Positions 26,157-34,917 of a stretch of 64,000 nt of DNA are shown here, piece after piece. How positions within the stretch are numbered: the stretch's first letter is position 1; the number at the start of each line of letters is the position of its first letter. This DNA is from Lentzea tibetensis (GTDB lineage: Bacteria > Actinomycetota > Actinomycetes > Mycobacteriales > Pseudonocardiaceae): the NCBI RefSeq assembly GCF_007845675.1, contig NZ_VOBR01000001.1, positions 186,001 through 250,000 of the forward strand, read 5' to 3'. A program made the translations under genes and the position numbers. Below the pieces are notes generated by a model. That model was not told where the DNA came from. It was given only the letters and a program-made list of their open reading frames with translations, and made no database searches.

Positions 26157-29100
26157 CCAGAACGTGGAGTTCCCCGCGCTGACGCTGCCCGCGTTGCTCA
26201 GGCGGGCCGCCGGCCGGTCACCCGACGCGATCGCCGTGCGCGACGCCAGGAGCGCGCTCACGTACGCCGACCTGGACGCCGAGATCCACCGCACCGCCTG
26301 GTACCTCAAGGAACAGGGCGTCGAACCGGGCGTGCACGTCGCCGTGTCGCTGCCACGGGGCGTCGACGCCGTCGTCACCCAAGCCGCGTTGTTCACGCTC
26401 GGCGCGGTGTACGTGCCGGTCGACGCGAGCTATCCCGCCGAGCTGCTCACCAGCATGATCACCGACGTCGACGCGCGGTTCCTCATCGCGTCCACCGGTC
26501 AGGTGATCACGTCGCCCGCGACGCGGATCGACCTCGACGACCACGCCGTGCGCAGGCAGATCGCGACGCGTTCCGCCGAGCTGCTCGACCGCGACCCGCA
26601 GCTCGGCGACGTCGCGTACGTGATCCACACGTCTGGCACGTCGGGCAGGCCCAAGCCGGTCGCCGTGTCGCACCGGGCGATCGCGAACTCCACGCAGGCG
26701 CGTCTGCACCGCTACCCGGAACGGGTCACCGGGTTCGCGCTGATCTCGCCGATGACGTTCGACTCCAGTCTCGCCGGCATCTGGTGGACGCTGCTGTCCG
26801 GCGGCGAGCTGCGGCTGCTGTCTCCCGGCACGTCCGACGCGGTCACCGAGCTGGCCGAGGCACTCACCAGCGGCGACGTCAGCCACACGCTGCTCACCCC
26901 GTCACTGCACCGAATCCTGCTGTCCACTGTGGACAGGCCATCGGACGTTCTGCGGCGGGTCGTGGTCGCCGGTGAGGCGTGCCCGCAGGAGCTGGTCGCC
27001 GAGCACCACCGCGTCCTGCCGGACGTCGAGCTGGTCAACGAGTACGGCCCGACCGAGGCGGCCGTGTGGTGCTCATCGGCGACACTCGGGCCTGGGGCGG
27101 ACGTCGTGGTCGGCACGCCGATCGCGAACACCGAGCTGTGGATCGTCGACGAGAACGGCCAGGTCGCCGAGGCAGGCGAACTGGGTGAGGTGGGCGTGGC
27201 GGGCGCGAACCTCGCCAACGGCTACCTCAACGATCCCGAACTGACCGCGGCGCGGTTCGTGCCGCACCCTCGGGACCGGAGCCGGCTCGTCTACCGCACC
27301 GGCGACCTCGGCCGGTGGCGGGCCGATGGTCAGCTGGAGCTGCGCGGACGGCTCGACGAGCAGATCAAGGTGCGCGGCTACCGGGTCGAGCCGGACGGCG
27401 TCGCCGCCGCGCTGCGCGAGCACCCCGGCGTGCGGGACGCGGTGGTCGTCGCCGGGAACGGACTCGTCGCGTACGTCGTCCCCGAGTGGGACGAGCGCAC
27501 GGCCGCCGATGAGCTGCGCGACCGGTGGACCGGCGTCGTCGACGACCTCGACCATCACGACGAGCGCAGCGGCTGGACCAGCAGCTACACCGGTGAACAA
27601 CTGTCGGAAGCGGACATGGCCGAGTGGGTCGCCACGACCGTCGCGCTCGCCGAGGAGCACGACCCGCGGTCGGTGCTCGAGCTCGGCTGCGGCACCGGCC
27701 AGCTGCTCACCAGGCTCGCGCCCGGCCGTGCCCGCGTCGTCGGACTCGACGTCAGCAGGCCGACGCTCGACGCGCTCGCGGAGCGGCTCATCGCGGCCGG
27801 ACTCCACCACGTCGACCTGCGCCACGGCGACGCCACCGAAACCGCCGGGCTCACCGGCTTCGACCTGGTGCTGTGCAACTCGGTCACGCAGTACTTCCCC
27901 GGCGAGGCCTACCTCGCGGACGTCGTCACGCGGGCGCTCCACGCGGGCCGCCGCGTCGTGTTCGGCGACATCAGGGACCTCGCGCTGCAGGACGCGTTCC
28001 ACGCCGCGGTCGTGCTCGCCAACGCGCCGGACGACGCACCGGTGACGCGGCTGCGCGAGCAGTGGCGCAAGCGCGTCGAACGGGACCCGCAGCTCCTCGT
28101 GGACCCGAGATGGTTCACCAGCGCCATCACCGGCAGGCACGTCGACATCCGCCCCCGCGGCGGCGAGCGGCGCAACGAGATGAACGACTTCCGCTTCGAC
28201 GTCGTCGTGTCGGACGGCCCGGCCACGGAGATCGCCAACTGGCACGAATGGCCGGGTGACTTGGACGGCCTGCACACGTTGCTGATCGGTGACACGCCCG
28301 TTGGCCTGCAACGGATTCCCAACCGGCGCACCGCGGGCGCGTGCGCGGTGCGCGCACAGCTGGCAGGCACGGGCGACCTCACGGTCGCCGACCTGCGCAG
28401 GCTCGCGGACGACGCCGAGCTGGTCGCCGTGCACCCCGCCGAGATCTCCGCACTCGCCGAAGAGCTCGGCTGGACCGTCCGGTTCTCCAGGGCAGCGGGC
28501 TGGCCGGACGGCGAGTTCGACGCCGTGTTCCTCAGGCCGGGCGACGACACCCTGATCTGCTGGCCCCAGCCGCAATCAGGCGGTGACCTGATCAACGCGC
28601 CCGTGCACCGGCACGTCATCACGTCCGCGACGGAGAACCTGCTCCCGGACGTCCGCGGGCACGCCGCGACCACGCTCGCCGAGCACGAGCGCCCGGCCAC
28701 GTACGTCGTGCTCACCGAGCTGCCGCTCACCGGCCACGGCAAGGTCGACCGGGCCGCGCTGCCCGCGCCGTCGGCCGCACGCCCGGCGCTCAGCACGCCG
28801 TACGAGAGGCCGGTGCGGCCGATCGAGATCAGGATTGCCGAGATCCTGGCCGACCTGCTCGGCATCGACCGGGTGGGCAGGCACGACGACTTCGTCGAGC
28901 TGGGCGGCGACTCGCTGCTCGCGGTGCGCGCCGCCGTCCGGCTCGGCGACCACTTCGGCGTCGCGCTGCCGGTGCGCACGGTGTTCGACGCGCCGACGGT
29001 CGACGGCCTCGCGCAGGTCATCGCCACGGCGCCGAGAACCGCAGCCGCGCCCGCAGCAGTGGACACCGGAAGTACGAAGCTGCCGCTGAGCGTCCCGCAG

Positions 29101-30405
29101 ATGCTGTTGTGGGGCCACGACCTCCAGCTCGACCGCGGTGTGGTCCCCGGCCCCGCGTGCACCCTGTCGATCAACTACCGGATCACCGGACCGCTCGACG
29201 AGGACGCGCTCTCCCGCGCCGTCGACGAGCTGGTGCGCAGGCACGAGGCGTTGCGCGTCACGCTGTCCTTCGACGGCGGCCCGCTCGAGGCGTTCCAGGT
29301 CGTCAACGAGCCGCCGAAGAACGTGCTGCGCAAGGAGAACGCCGACCGGATGGACGCCACCGACGCGCTCGTCCGGCTCCAGCGCGCCACCCCGCTCAAC
29401 CCCGCCGAGGGCAGGGTCTTCGCCACCGAGCTGATCACCAGCTCGGACGTCGAGCACCTGCTGGCGCTGCGGATGCACCACATGATCGCCGACGGCTGCG
29501 CGGTCGAGGTCGTCGAACGCGACCTCACCGCGCTGTACAACGGAATCGAGCTGCCGGAGGCGCCGAACTACCGCTCGGTGCTCGCCCGTCAGCCCGCCGC
29601 GCCCGGCCCGGACGACCTGCCGTACTGGACGGAGAAGATCGCCGGGTGCCGCCCGGCCGTGCTGGTGCCGCCCGCGCACCTGGAGACGGTGACCGAACCG
29701 CACAGCACGCAGGTTCGCAGCCTCGTGCTGCCCGCCGAGCAGGCACAGCCGTTCCTGACGTTCGTGCGCGGCCAGAAGATCACGCTCTACAGCGCGCTCT
29801 ACACCGTCCTCGTCTCGCTCATGGCCGCCGACACCGGCGACCCCGAGGTGCGGCTGATCTCGGTCAACGGCGCCCGCCGCGACGCGGATCTCGAACGCAC
29901 CGCGGGCATCTTCCTCGACGGCGTCCTGCTGCGGCACGAGACCAAACCCGGCCAGTCCATCAGGCAGGCGTTCGCCGACGCGGGCGCCACCGTGCGGGAC
30001 GCGCTGCGCCACGACGGCATCCCGTTGCTGGGCCTCACCCAGCTGCTGCCGGACATGGAGGCGGCGTTCGGGTTGTCCCAGTCGCTCGTGTTCGAGGTGC
30101 TCGGCGAGCCCTACAGCCTGCGCCTCGACGGCTGCGACGTGCGGCGCAGCGACTACTTCATGGAGGACTTCGCGGGCGAGGTCTTCCAGATCCCGTGCCA
30201 GCTGTGCGTCATCGGCCGCCAGGAGGGCGACGAGATCAGGCTGATCGGCATGTACGACCCCGCCTACGTCCCGTCGTCCTATGTGGACGGACTGCTGGAG
30301 CGCATGCGGGACGTGGTCGTCGCGAGCACCGAGGACGTGTCCGCACCGCTGGACGGCGTCGTCGAGGCGGACGCGTGGATGCTCTCCCTGCAGGACAACG
30401 CGTGA
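26149..30405 (+). CDS. NRPS, interrupted adenylation domain with methyltransferase, PCP and terminal condensation domain
   Basis: The protein has 1418 residues. The adenylation domain (about 10-450) shows A3 HTSGTSGRPKP, A5 NEYGPTE, A7 YRTGDLGR and A8 GRLDEQIKVRGYR. A SAM methyltransferase (about 465-690, VLELGCGTGQ at 509) follows the A8 core, a position linked in known interrupted A domains to N-methylation. A10 (PLTGHGKVDRAALP, about 861) then completes the A domain. The PCP has LGGDSLLA with phosphopantetheine Ser922. The C-terminal condensation domain has RRHEALR and HHMIADG (His1111). A hand alignment gives the specificity code D-S-A-L-V-A-E-V-W-K, which I do not assign. There is no thioesterase; release may be by C-domain transfer to a nucleophile. 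ATG 26149 has GAGGA upstream. Confidence 0.92.
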   Translation: MSDQNVEFPALTLPALLRRAAGRSPDAIAVRDARSALTYADLDAEIHRTAWYLKEQGVEPGVHVAVSLPRGVDAVVTQAALFTLGAVYVPVDASYPAELLTSMITDVDARFLIASTGQVITSPATRIDLDDHAVRRQIATRSAELLDRDPQLGDVAYVIHTSGTSGRPKPVAVSHRAIANSTQARLHRYPERVTGFALISPMTFDSSLAGIWWTLLSGGELRLLSPGTSDAVTELAEALTSGDVSHTLLTPSLHRILLSTVDRPSDVLRRVVVAGEACPQELVAEHHRVLPDVELVNEYGPTEAAVWCSSATLGPGADVVVGTPIANTELWIVDENGQVAEAGELGEVGVAGANLANGYLNDPELTAARFVPHPRDRSRLVYRTGDLGRWRADGQLELRGRLDEQIKVRGYRVEPDGVAAALREHPGVRDAVVVAGNGLVAYVVPEWDERTAADELRDRWTGVVDDLDHHDERSGWTSSYTGEQLSEADMAEWVATTVALAEEHDPRSVLELGCGTGQLLTRLAPGRARVVGLDVSRPTLDALAERLIAAGLHHVDLRHGDATETAGLTGFDLVLCNSVTQYFPGEAYLADVVTRALHAGRRVVFGDIRDLALQDAFHAAVVLANAPDDAPVTRLREQWRKRVERDPQLLVDPRWFTSAITGRHVDIRPRGGERRNEMNDFRFDVVVSDGPATEIANWHEWPGDLDGLHTLLIGDTPVGLQRIPNRRTAGACAVRAQLAGTGDLTVADLRRLADDAELVAVHPAEISALAEELGWTVRFSRAAGWPDGEFDAVFLRPGDDTLICWPQPQSGGDLINAPVHRHVITSATENLLPDVRGHAATTLAEHERPATYVVLTELPLTGHGKVDRAALPAPSAARPALSTPYERPVRPIEIRIAEILADLLGIDRVGRHDDFVELGGDSLLAVRAAVRLGDHFGVALPVRTVFDAPTVDGLAQVIATAPRTAAAPAAVDTGSTKLPLSVPQMLLWGHDLQLDRGVVPGPACTLSINYRITGPLDEDALSRAVDELVRRHEALRVTLSFDGGPLEAFQVVNEPPKNVLRKENADRMDATDALVRLQRATPLNPAEGRVFATELITSSDVEHLLALRMHHMIADGCAVEVVERDLTALYNGIELPEAPNYRSVLARQPAAPGPDDLPYWTEKIAGCRPAVLVPPAHLETVTEPHSTQVRSLVLPAEQAQPFLTFVRGQKITLYSALYTVLVSLMAADTGDPEVRLISVNGARRDADLERTAGIFLDGVLLRHETKPGQSIRQAFADAGATVRDALRHDGIPLLGLTQLLPDMEAAFGLSQSLVFEVLGEPYSLRLDGCDVRRSDYFMEDFAGEVFQIPCQLCVIGRQEGDEIRLIGMYDPAYVPSSYVDGLLERMRDVVVASTEDVSAPLDGVVEADAWMLSLQDNA

Positions 30406-31034
30406 GCGCCACGAAGGTGCGCAGCCACCCGATCTACGCGTCGCTCTACGACCGCCTGAACGAGTACGCGGAGGTCGACTGGCTCGGCCGGACCCGGCAG
30501 TGGGTCGCGGACCGGGCCAAGGGCACCGTGCTGGAGATCGGCGCGGGCACCGGCATGAACCTGCCCCGGTTCCACGACGTCGACGAGGTCGTCGCCGCCG
30601 AGCCGGATCCCGCGTACCGCAAGCGGCTCCTGCGCAGGGTCGGCGAGGCGACGGTGCCGGTGCGCGTCATCGACGCGCCCGCCGAGCGCCTGTCGTTGCC
30701 GGACGACAGCGTCGACACGATCGTCAGCACGCTGGTGCTGTGCTCGGTCGACGACCCGGCGCGGGCCGTCGCCGAGATGGCGCGGGTGCTGCGTCCTGGC
30801 GGTGAGGTGCTGCTGTTCGAGCACCTGCGCACCGGTGAGCTGAAGCAGACCGTGTGCGTCCCGGTGTGGCGGTTCCTGGTCGGCGGCTGCCGGCTCAACC
30901 GCCCGACGATCGAGACCGTCCGCGCGGGCGGCTTCGCCGTCGAGGAGATCGACAGCCTCGTGCCACCCGGCACCCCGAAGGTCATGGGCCCCTTCGTCAC
31001 CGCGGTCGCACGCCCGAACGGAGCCTGCCGATGA
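30402..31034 (+). CDS. Class I SAM-dependent methyltransferase
   Basis: The 210-residue protein carries motif I VLEIGAGTGMNLPRF (about residue 44), a DAPAERLSLPDDS acidic segment and the LRPGGEVLLFEHL motif of the Methyltransf_11/UbiE-like family. The GTG start overlaps the NRPS stop as GTGA, and its stop overlaps the P450 start as ATGA, so translation is coupled. It is probably an O-, N- or C-methylating tailoring enzyme of the pathway, distinct from the methyltransferase inside the NRPS. Confidence 0.87.
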   Translation: MSATKVRSHPIYASLYDRLNEYAEVDWLGRTRQWVADRAKGTVLEIGAGTGMNLPRFHDVDEVVAAEPDPAYRKRLLRRVGEATVPVRVIDAPAERLSLPDDSVDTIVSTLVLCSVDDPARAVAEMARVLRPGGEVLLFEHLRTGELKQTVCVPVWRFLVGGCRLNRPTIETVRAGGFAVEEIDSLVPPGTPKVMGPFVTAVARPNGACR

Positions 31035-32344
31035 CTCTTCCCGTGCTGCACGGACGTCTGCCGCTCGTCGGCCATGCGCTGACGTTGCTGCGCAACCCGC
31101 TCGAACTGCTGCGCGGCGCCGACGCGGCCGACGACATCGCGGTGCTCTACGGCGGACCGAAGCCGTGGTACCTGGTCAGCAGCCTCGAGCTGGCCCGGCA
31201 GATCTTCGTCGAGGACGCGCGGAAGTTCGACCGCGGCATGCAGTTCGACGCGATGGCCCGCATCATCGGCCGCACCTCGCTGACCGCCGACGGCGAGTTG
31301 CACAGGCAGCGCCGCCGCCTCGTGCAGCCGGCGTTGGACAAGCGGCGCGTGCCGGAGTACGCGCCGATCGTGGCCGCGGCCGCGCAGGAGCTGATGGAGT
31401 CGTGGACGGACGGCCTGCGCCTGCCGCTGCACGACCTGATCAGCGACGTGAACTTCACGTTCGTCACCAGGACGCTGGTCACCGCGGGCATCGACGAGCA
31501 GCGGGTCGCCGACTTCCGGCGCTACCTGCCGCTGGCGCTGGCCGGGGTCACCAAGTCGATGTACGACCCGACCGGGCTGGCCAGGTTCGTTCCCACGCCG
31601 GGAAACCTGCGCACCAACCACGCGATCGCCCAGGTGCGCGCCGCGATCGGCGAGGCCGTCGCCCACCACCGGGCGAGCGGCAGCGCCGACCACGGCGACG
31701 TGCTGTCGATGCTGATCCGCGACGGGAAAGACCTGTCGGACAGCGAGATCTGCGACGAGGCGATGGCGTTGCTGACCGCGGGCACCGAGACGATCACCTC
31801 GGCGCTGTGCTGGGCGGTGCACCTGCTCACCCGGCACCCCGAGGTCGAGCAACGGCTGCACACCGAGCTGGACGAGGTGCTGTCCGGCCGCACGCCGAGC
31901 ACGGAGGATCTGCCGAAGCTCGACTACACCCGGCGGTTCTTCACCGAGGTCATGCGGCTCTACCCACCTGCGTGGATGGTCTCCCGCCGCACGCTCACCG
32001 AGGTTCGGCTCGGTGACGTGCTCGTGCCCGCGCGCACGCCGGTGTTCGTCTGCGTGTACCTGGTGCACCGCAGGCAGGAGCTCTACCCCGACCCCGAGCG
32101 GTTCGACCCGGACCGCTGGTTGCCGGAACGGTCGAAGTCGCTGCCGCGCGACGCGTACCTGCCGTTCGGCCACGGCCACCACCGCTGTCCCGGCGACCAC
32201 TTCACCTGGGCCACCGCCAGCCTCCTGCTGGCGTCCATCGCCCAGAAGTGGCGGCTGCGGGCGATCGGCGATCCGGTGACGCCCACGACCACCCCCACGC
32301 TGCGCCCGTCCCACCTCGACGTCGTTCTCTCCCCGCGCCCGTGA
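31031..32344 (+). CDS. Cytochrome P450
   Basis: The 437-residue P450 has the I-helix oxygen-activation motif AGTET (250-254), the ExxR pair Glu306/Arg309 in EVMRLYPPAW and the heme loop FGHGHHRCPG with Cys386 as axial ligand. The sequence around the ExxR motif (RLYPPAWMVSRRT) resembles P450s that oxidise terpenes and fatty chains. It overlaps the methyltransferase by ATGA and is followed after 14 bp by the terpene synthase, so hydroxylation of the terpene hydrocarbon is the likely role. A hydroxyl made here could be the acceptor for the NRPS condensation domain (inference). Confidence 0.92.
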   Translation: MTLPVLHGRLPLVGHALTLLRNPLELLRGADAADDIAVLYGGPKPWYLVSSLELARQIFVEDARKFDRGMQFDAMARIIGRTSLTADGELHRQRRRLVQPALDKRRVPEYAPIVAAAAQELMESWTDGLRLPLHDLISDVNFTFVTRTLVTAGIDEQRVADFRRYLPLALAGVTKSMYDPTGLARFVPTPGNLRTNHAIAQVRAAIGEAVAHHRASGSADHGDVLSMLIRDGKDLSDSEICDEAMALLTAGTETITSALCWAVHLLTRHPEVEQRLHTELDEVLSGRTPSTEDLPKLDYTRRFFTEVMRLYPPAWMVSRRTLTEVRLGDVLVPARTPVFVCVYLVHRRQELYPDPERFDPDRWLPERSKSLPRDAYLPFGHGHHRCPGDHFTWATASLLLASIAQKWRLRAIGDPVTPTTTPTLRPSHLDVVLSPRP

Positions 32345-32358
32345 CAGAGGAGATCCCT

Positions 32359-33435
32359 GTGCGACAAACCCTGCCTGCCCCGACCCGGTCCGACACCGAC
32401 TTCGTGGTGCCCTACCACCCGAACCTGCGGTTCGACATGCCCATCGCGTACCGGGGCATGAACCGGCACATCTGGGCCGCGCACGACCGCATGTTCGACT
32501 GGCTCACCCGGTTCGGGATGCTCCCGAACTCCGGCAACCTCAGCGTGCTCAAGGGCACCCGCTGCGACCTGCTGACCGGGTGCTACTACCCCGACGCGGA
32601 CCTCAGGACCCTCACCCTGCTCGACGAGTTCATGGGCTGGGGCTTCGTGTTCGACGACCAGATCGACGACGCGGGCTGCGGTCTCGACGCCGACCGCACC
32701 GCGGCGGTCGTCGACGAGTTCGTCCACGTCCTGCAGGACACGCCCGCCGCCAAGCTGACTCCGGCGGGGCTGGCGCTGGCCGACTGGTGGGAGCGGATGA
32801 CCGCGACGTCGGTGCAGGAGAGCTGGCGGCAGCAGTTCGCGAACTCCACGATCCTGTGGCTGCAGACGTACGCGCTCGAAGCTCGGCACTGGGCCGACGG
32901 GTACGAGCCGACGATGGAGGAGTACCTGACCTACCGGTACCTCTCGATCGCCAGCTGGCCCTACAGCGACCTCACCGAGATCGCCAACCACGCCGAGCTG
33001 CCCGCCGAGGTGCGCGCGCTGCCCGCGTTCCAGCGGATGCGGCTGCCGATGGCCATGCACGTGGGCCTGGCCAACGACGTCATCTCCTACGAGAAGCAGC
33101 GCGACCTCGGCAGGCAGAGCGACGCGATCACGATCCTGATGAGGGAGTCCGGCTGCACGGCCGAGGAAGGACTCGCCGAGGTGGTGTCGATGGTCAACGG
33201 CCACCTCGCCGAGTTCTTCGTCGCCGAGGAGCAGTTCCTCAGCCAGGTCCGCGCCGCCGGGTTCGCGCCTGAGGTGCAGCGCGACGCGCACATCGCGACC
33301 CAGTCGCTGCGCACGCACATCCGGTCGTCCGTGGAGTGGGAAATCCTCGCCGTCGAGCGGTTCGGCGACGACACCTACTACCTGCGCGGGCACGACCCGA
33401 GCGTCGCGGACATCCTGGTGAACCCCGGTTCCTAG
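32359..33435 (+). CDS. Class I terpene synthase (bacterial sesquiterpene cyclase type)
   Basis: GTG 32359 follows GAGGAGA at good spacing; 358 residues, usual for bacterial cyclases. The first metal motif is FDDQIDD (Asp99, Asp100, Asp103). The second motif reads NDVISYEKQ, with Asn239 and Ser243 in place but Gln247 where the NSE triad normally has glutamate. A pyrophosphate-sensor arginine is plausible in YLTYRYLSIA, but no clear C-terminal RY pair is seen. It cyclises a prenyl diphosphate (probably farnesyl) after ionisation by Mg2+. It is the last gene of the operon and overlaps the convergent carbonic anhydrase gene by 4 bp. Confidence 0.88.
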   Translation: MRQTLPAPTRSDTDFVVPYHPNLRFDMPIAYRGMNRHIWAAHDRMFDWLTRFGMLPNSGNLSVLKGTRCDLLTGCYYPDADLRTLTLLDEFMGWGFVFDDQIDDAGCGLDADRTAAVVDEFVHVLQDTPAAKLTPAGLALADWWERMTATSVQESWRQQFANSTILWLQTYALEARHWADGYEPTMEEYLTYRYLSIASWPYSDLTEIANHAELPAEVRALPAFQRMRLPMAMHVGLANDVISYEKQRDLGRQSDAITILMRESGCTAEEGLAEVVSMVNGHLAEFFVAEEQFLSQVRAAGFAPEVQRDAHIATQSLRTHIRSSVEWEILAVERFGDDTYYLRGHDPSVADILVNPGS

Positions 33436-34154
33436 GTCCGCGGCACCGTGACGAGGGTGCGGCCGTTGAGCGGCTGCGTCTGCCGGGCGTTGCCGTCGTG
33501 GAAGAGGCCCTGGAACCTGGCGATCGTGGCGGGCGTGACCGTCAGCTCGGTCGTCAGGTACCAGGCGACGCCCTCGGTGAACGGCGCGGTGGTCAGGGAA
33601 CCGTTGTAGTGCAACGTGCGGCGGTTCGCGGGCAGCAACCGGTCGAGGTCGACGGCGGAGACCTCGACCGGCTCACCGCACTCGGGTGCGAGCTTCGCCA
33701 GCACCTTGTCCACGGCGGAGCGCGGACCCGGCTTGAGCGGCACGCCGATGACGAGCAACTTGCCTTCCGCGCTGCGGTGCACGAGGTGCATCTCCAGCGG
33801 GTAGGCGTGGCCGCCGAAGCGGTGCTCGGACGGCGTGTGGAAGTGGAACTGAACCAACTCGTACCGGATTCCGGCGACGGTGACGTGCCCGCTGCCGGGC
33901 GTCACCTCCGCCTCCTCGGTCTCCTCGTGGTCGCGGGCGGTGCAGCCGTCCGGCTCGGCGGCGTCCTTGCGGATGTACTTGAGCTCCAGCTCGGACACCC
34001 CGTAGGAGACGTCCAGCTTCGGCTGCTTGGGGTCGAACCGGATCGCGCCCGCGGTGACGTCGACCGGGCTCTGCTCGGGGACCGTGGACTGCGCCGTGCC
34101 GCTCAGGGTGAAGGTGGCCAGGAGCGCCAGCACGAGAATCGGTTTGAGGCTCAC
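33432..34154 (-). CDS. Secreted alpha-class carbonic anhydrase
   Basis: A signal peptide is followed by EQSPVDV and the alpha-carbonic anhydrase zinc site QFHFHTPSEH together with EMHLVH, giving the three histidine ligands and the gatekeeper region. It would hydrate CO2 outside the membrane. The start is uncertain: GTG 34154 has AAAGGTGG upstream and gives 240 residues; GTG 34169 would add five residues. It is convergent with the terpene operon and divergent from the GAF gene; two inverted repeats occupy the divergent gap. Confidence 0.85.
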   Translation of the reverse strand: MSLKPILVLALLATFTLSGTAQSTVPEQSPVDVTAGAIRFDPKQPKLDVSYGVSELELKYIRKDAAEPDGCTARDHEETEEAEVTPGSGHVTVAGIRYELVQFHFHTPSEHRFGGHAYPLEMHLVHRSAEGKLLVIGVPLKPGPRSAVDKVLAKLAPECGEPVEVSAVDLDRLLPANRRTLHYNGSLTTAPFTEGVAWYLTTELTVTPATIARFQGLFHDGNARQTQPLNGRTLVTVPRT

Positions 34155-34169
34155 CTCGCCACCTTTCAC

Positions 34170-34214
34170 CCGATCGAGTGATCGGAGAAGTGGCTTGTGA
34201 TCGCGCTCTCACAA
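34170..34214. promoter_or_regulatory. Two inverted repeats in the carbonic anhydrase/GAF divergent promoter
   Basis: CCGATC (34170-34175) and GATCGG (34180-34185) are perfect arms around a 4-nt centre. TTGTGA (34195-34200) and TCACAA (34209-34214) are perfect arms with an 8-nt spacer. The second resembles a CRP-type site, although the usual CRP spacing between TGTGA and TCACA is 6. Confidence 0.4.
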
Positions 34215-34269
34215 CCGTGACAAGTCCCGGTCGCTGGACGACCGCACCCGCGAGGGCGACGATTGTTCG

Positions 34270-34917
34270 GTGAGCGGTCAAGGATCCTCGTCGCACTGGG
34301 CCGCCGCCGAACGCCGCCGAGTCGCCGAACAACACGCGCGCATCGTCGCCGAGCAGCAGCAGAACGCCATCGACGCCGAGGTGCGCCAGACACGTCGTGA
34401 GCTGCTCGCGCAGGTCAGGCGCCGTGGCGGGGCGATGGCGGTGCCCATCTTCGACGACTACTTCCTGTCCATCGCCGACTGGCCCGCCGTGGTGAAGGCG
34501 GTGCTCGACGCCGCCTTCACGCTGGGCAACGCGGCGGCGTGCGATCTGCAGGTGTGCGAACCGGGTGACGTGCTGCGGATGGCCGCACACCGCGGTTTCC
34601 CCGCCGACTTCCTCGCGTACTTCGACACCGTCGCCCCGACGCAGGCGACCGCGTGCGCCGCCGCGCTGTCCACTCGCGCGCCGGTCTACGTGGACGACGT
34701 GACCTCCAGCCCGATCTTCGACGGCCAGGAGACGCGCACGGTCGTGCTGGACGCGGGCACCCGGTCCGTCCAGTCGCATCCGCTGCTCGGGCCGTCCGGG
34801 CGCGTGCTCGGCGTGCTGTCGTTCCACTACCCGCGGCTCGCACCCGCACGCACCAGGACGGCGCTCATCGCCACGGGCGCCGCGCACGCGCTGGCCGCAT
34901 TAAGGTCGGGTGGGTGA
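34270..34917 (+). CDS. GAF-domain protein
   Basis: An N-terminal helical, Gln/Arg/Glu-rich stretch (about 1-55) is followed by a GAF domain (about 70-210), with AACDLQVCEPGDVLRMAAHRGF and the SHPLLGPSGRVLGVLSFHYP segment typical of GAF sensors. No output domain is present, so it may act with a partner or bind a small ligand. The GTG start has a weak ribosome site. The 3' end contains a rare TTA leucine codon (34900-34902), and the stop overlaps the pirin start as GTGA. Confidence 0.7.
   Translation: MSGQGSSSHWAAAERRRVAEQHARIVAEQQQNAIDAEVRQTRRELLAQVRRRGGAMAVPIFDDYFLSIADWPAVVKAVLDAAFTLGNAAACDLQVCEPGDVLRMAAHRGFPADFLAYFDTVAPTQATACAAALSTRAPVYVDDVTSSPIFDGQETRTVVLDAGTRSVQSHPLLGPSGRVLGVLSFHYPRLAPARTRTALIATGAAHALAALRSGG

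Noticed and set aside
29109-30401. Upstream extension of the methyltransferase frame inside the NRPS
   Set aside because: The extension is the out-of-frame reading of the NRPS. The GTG at 30402 with GTGA overlap marks the true start.
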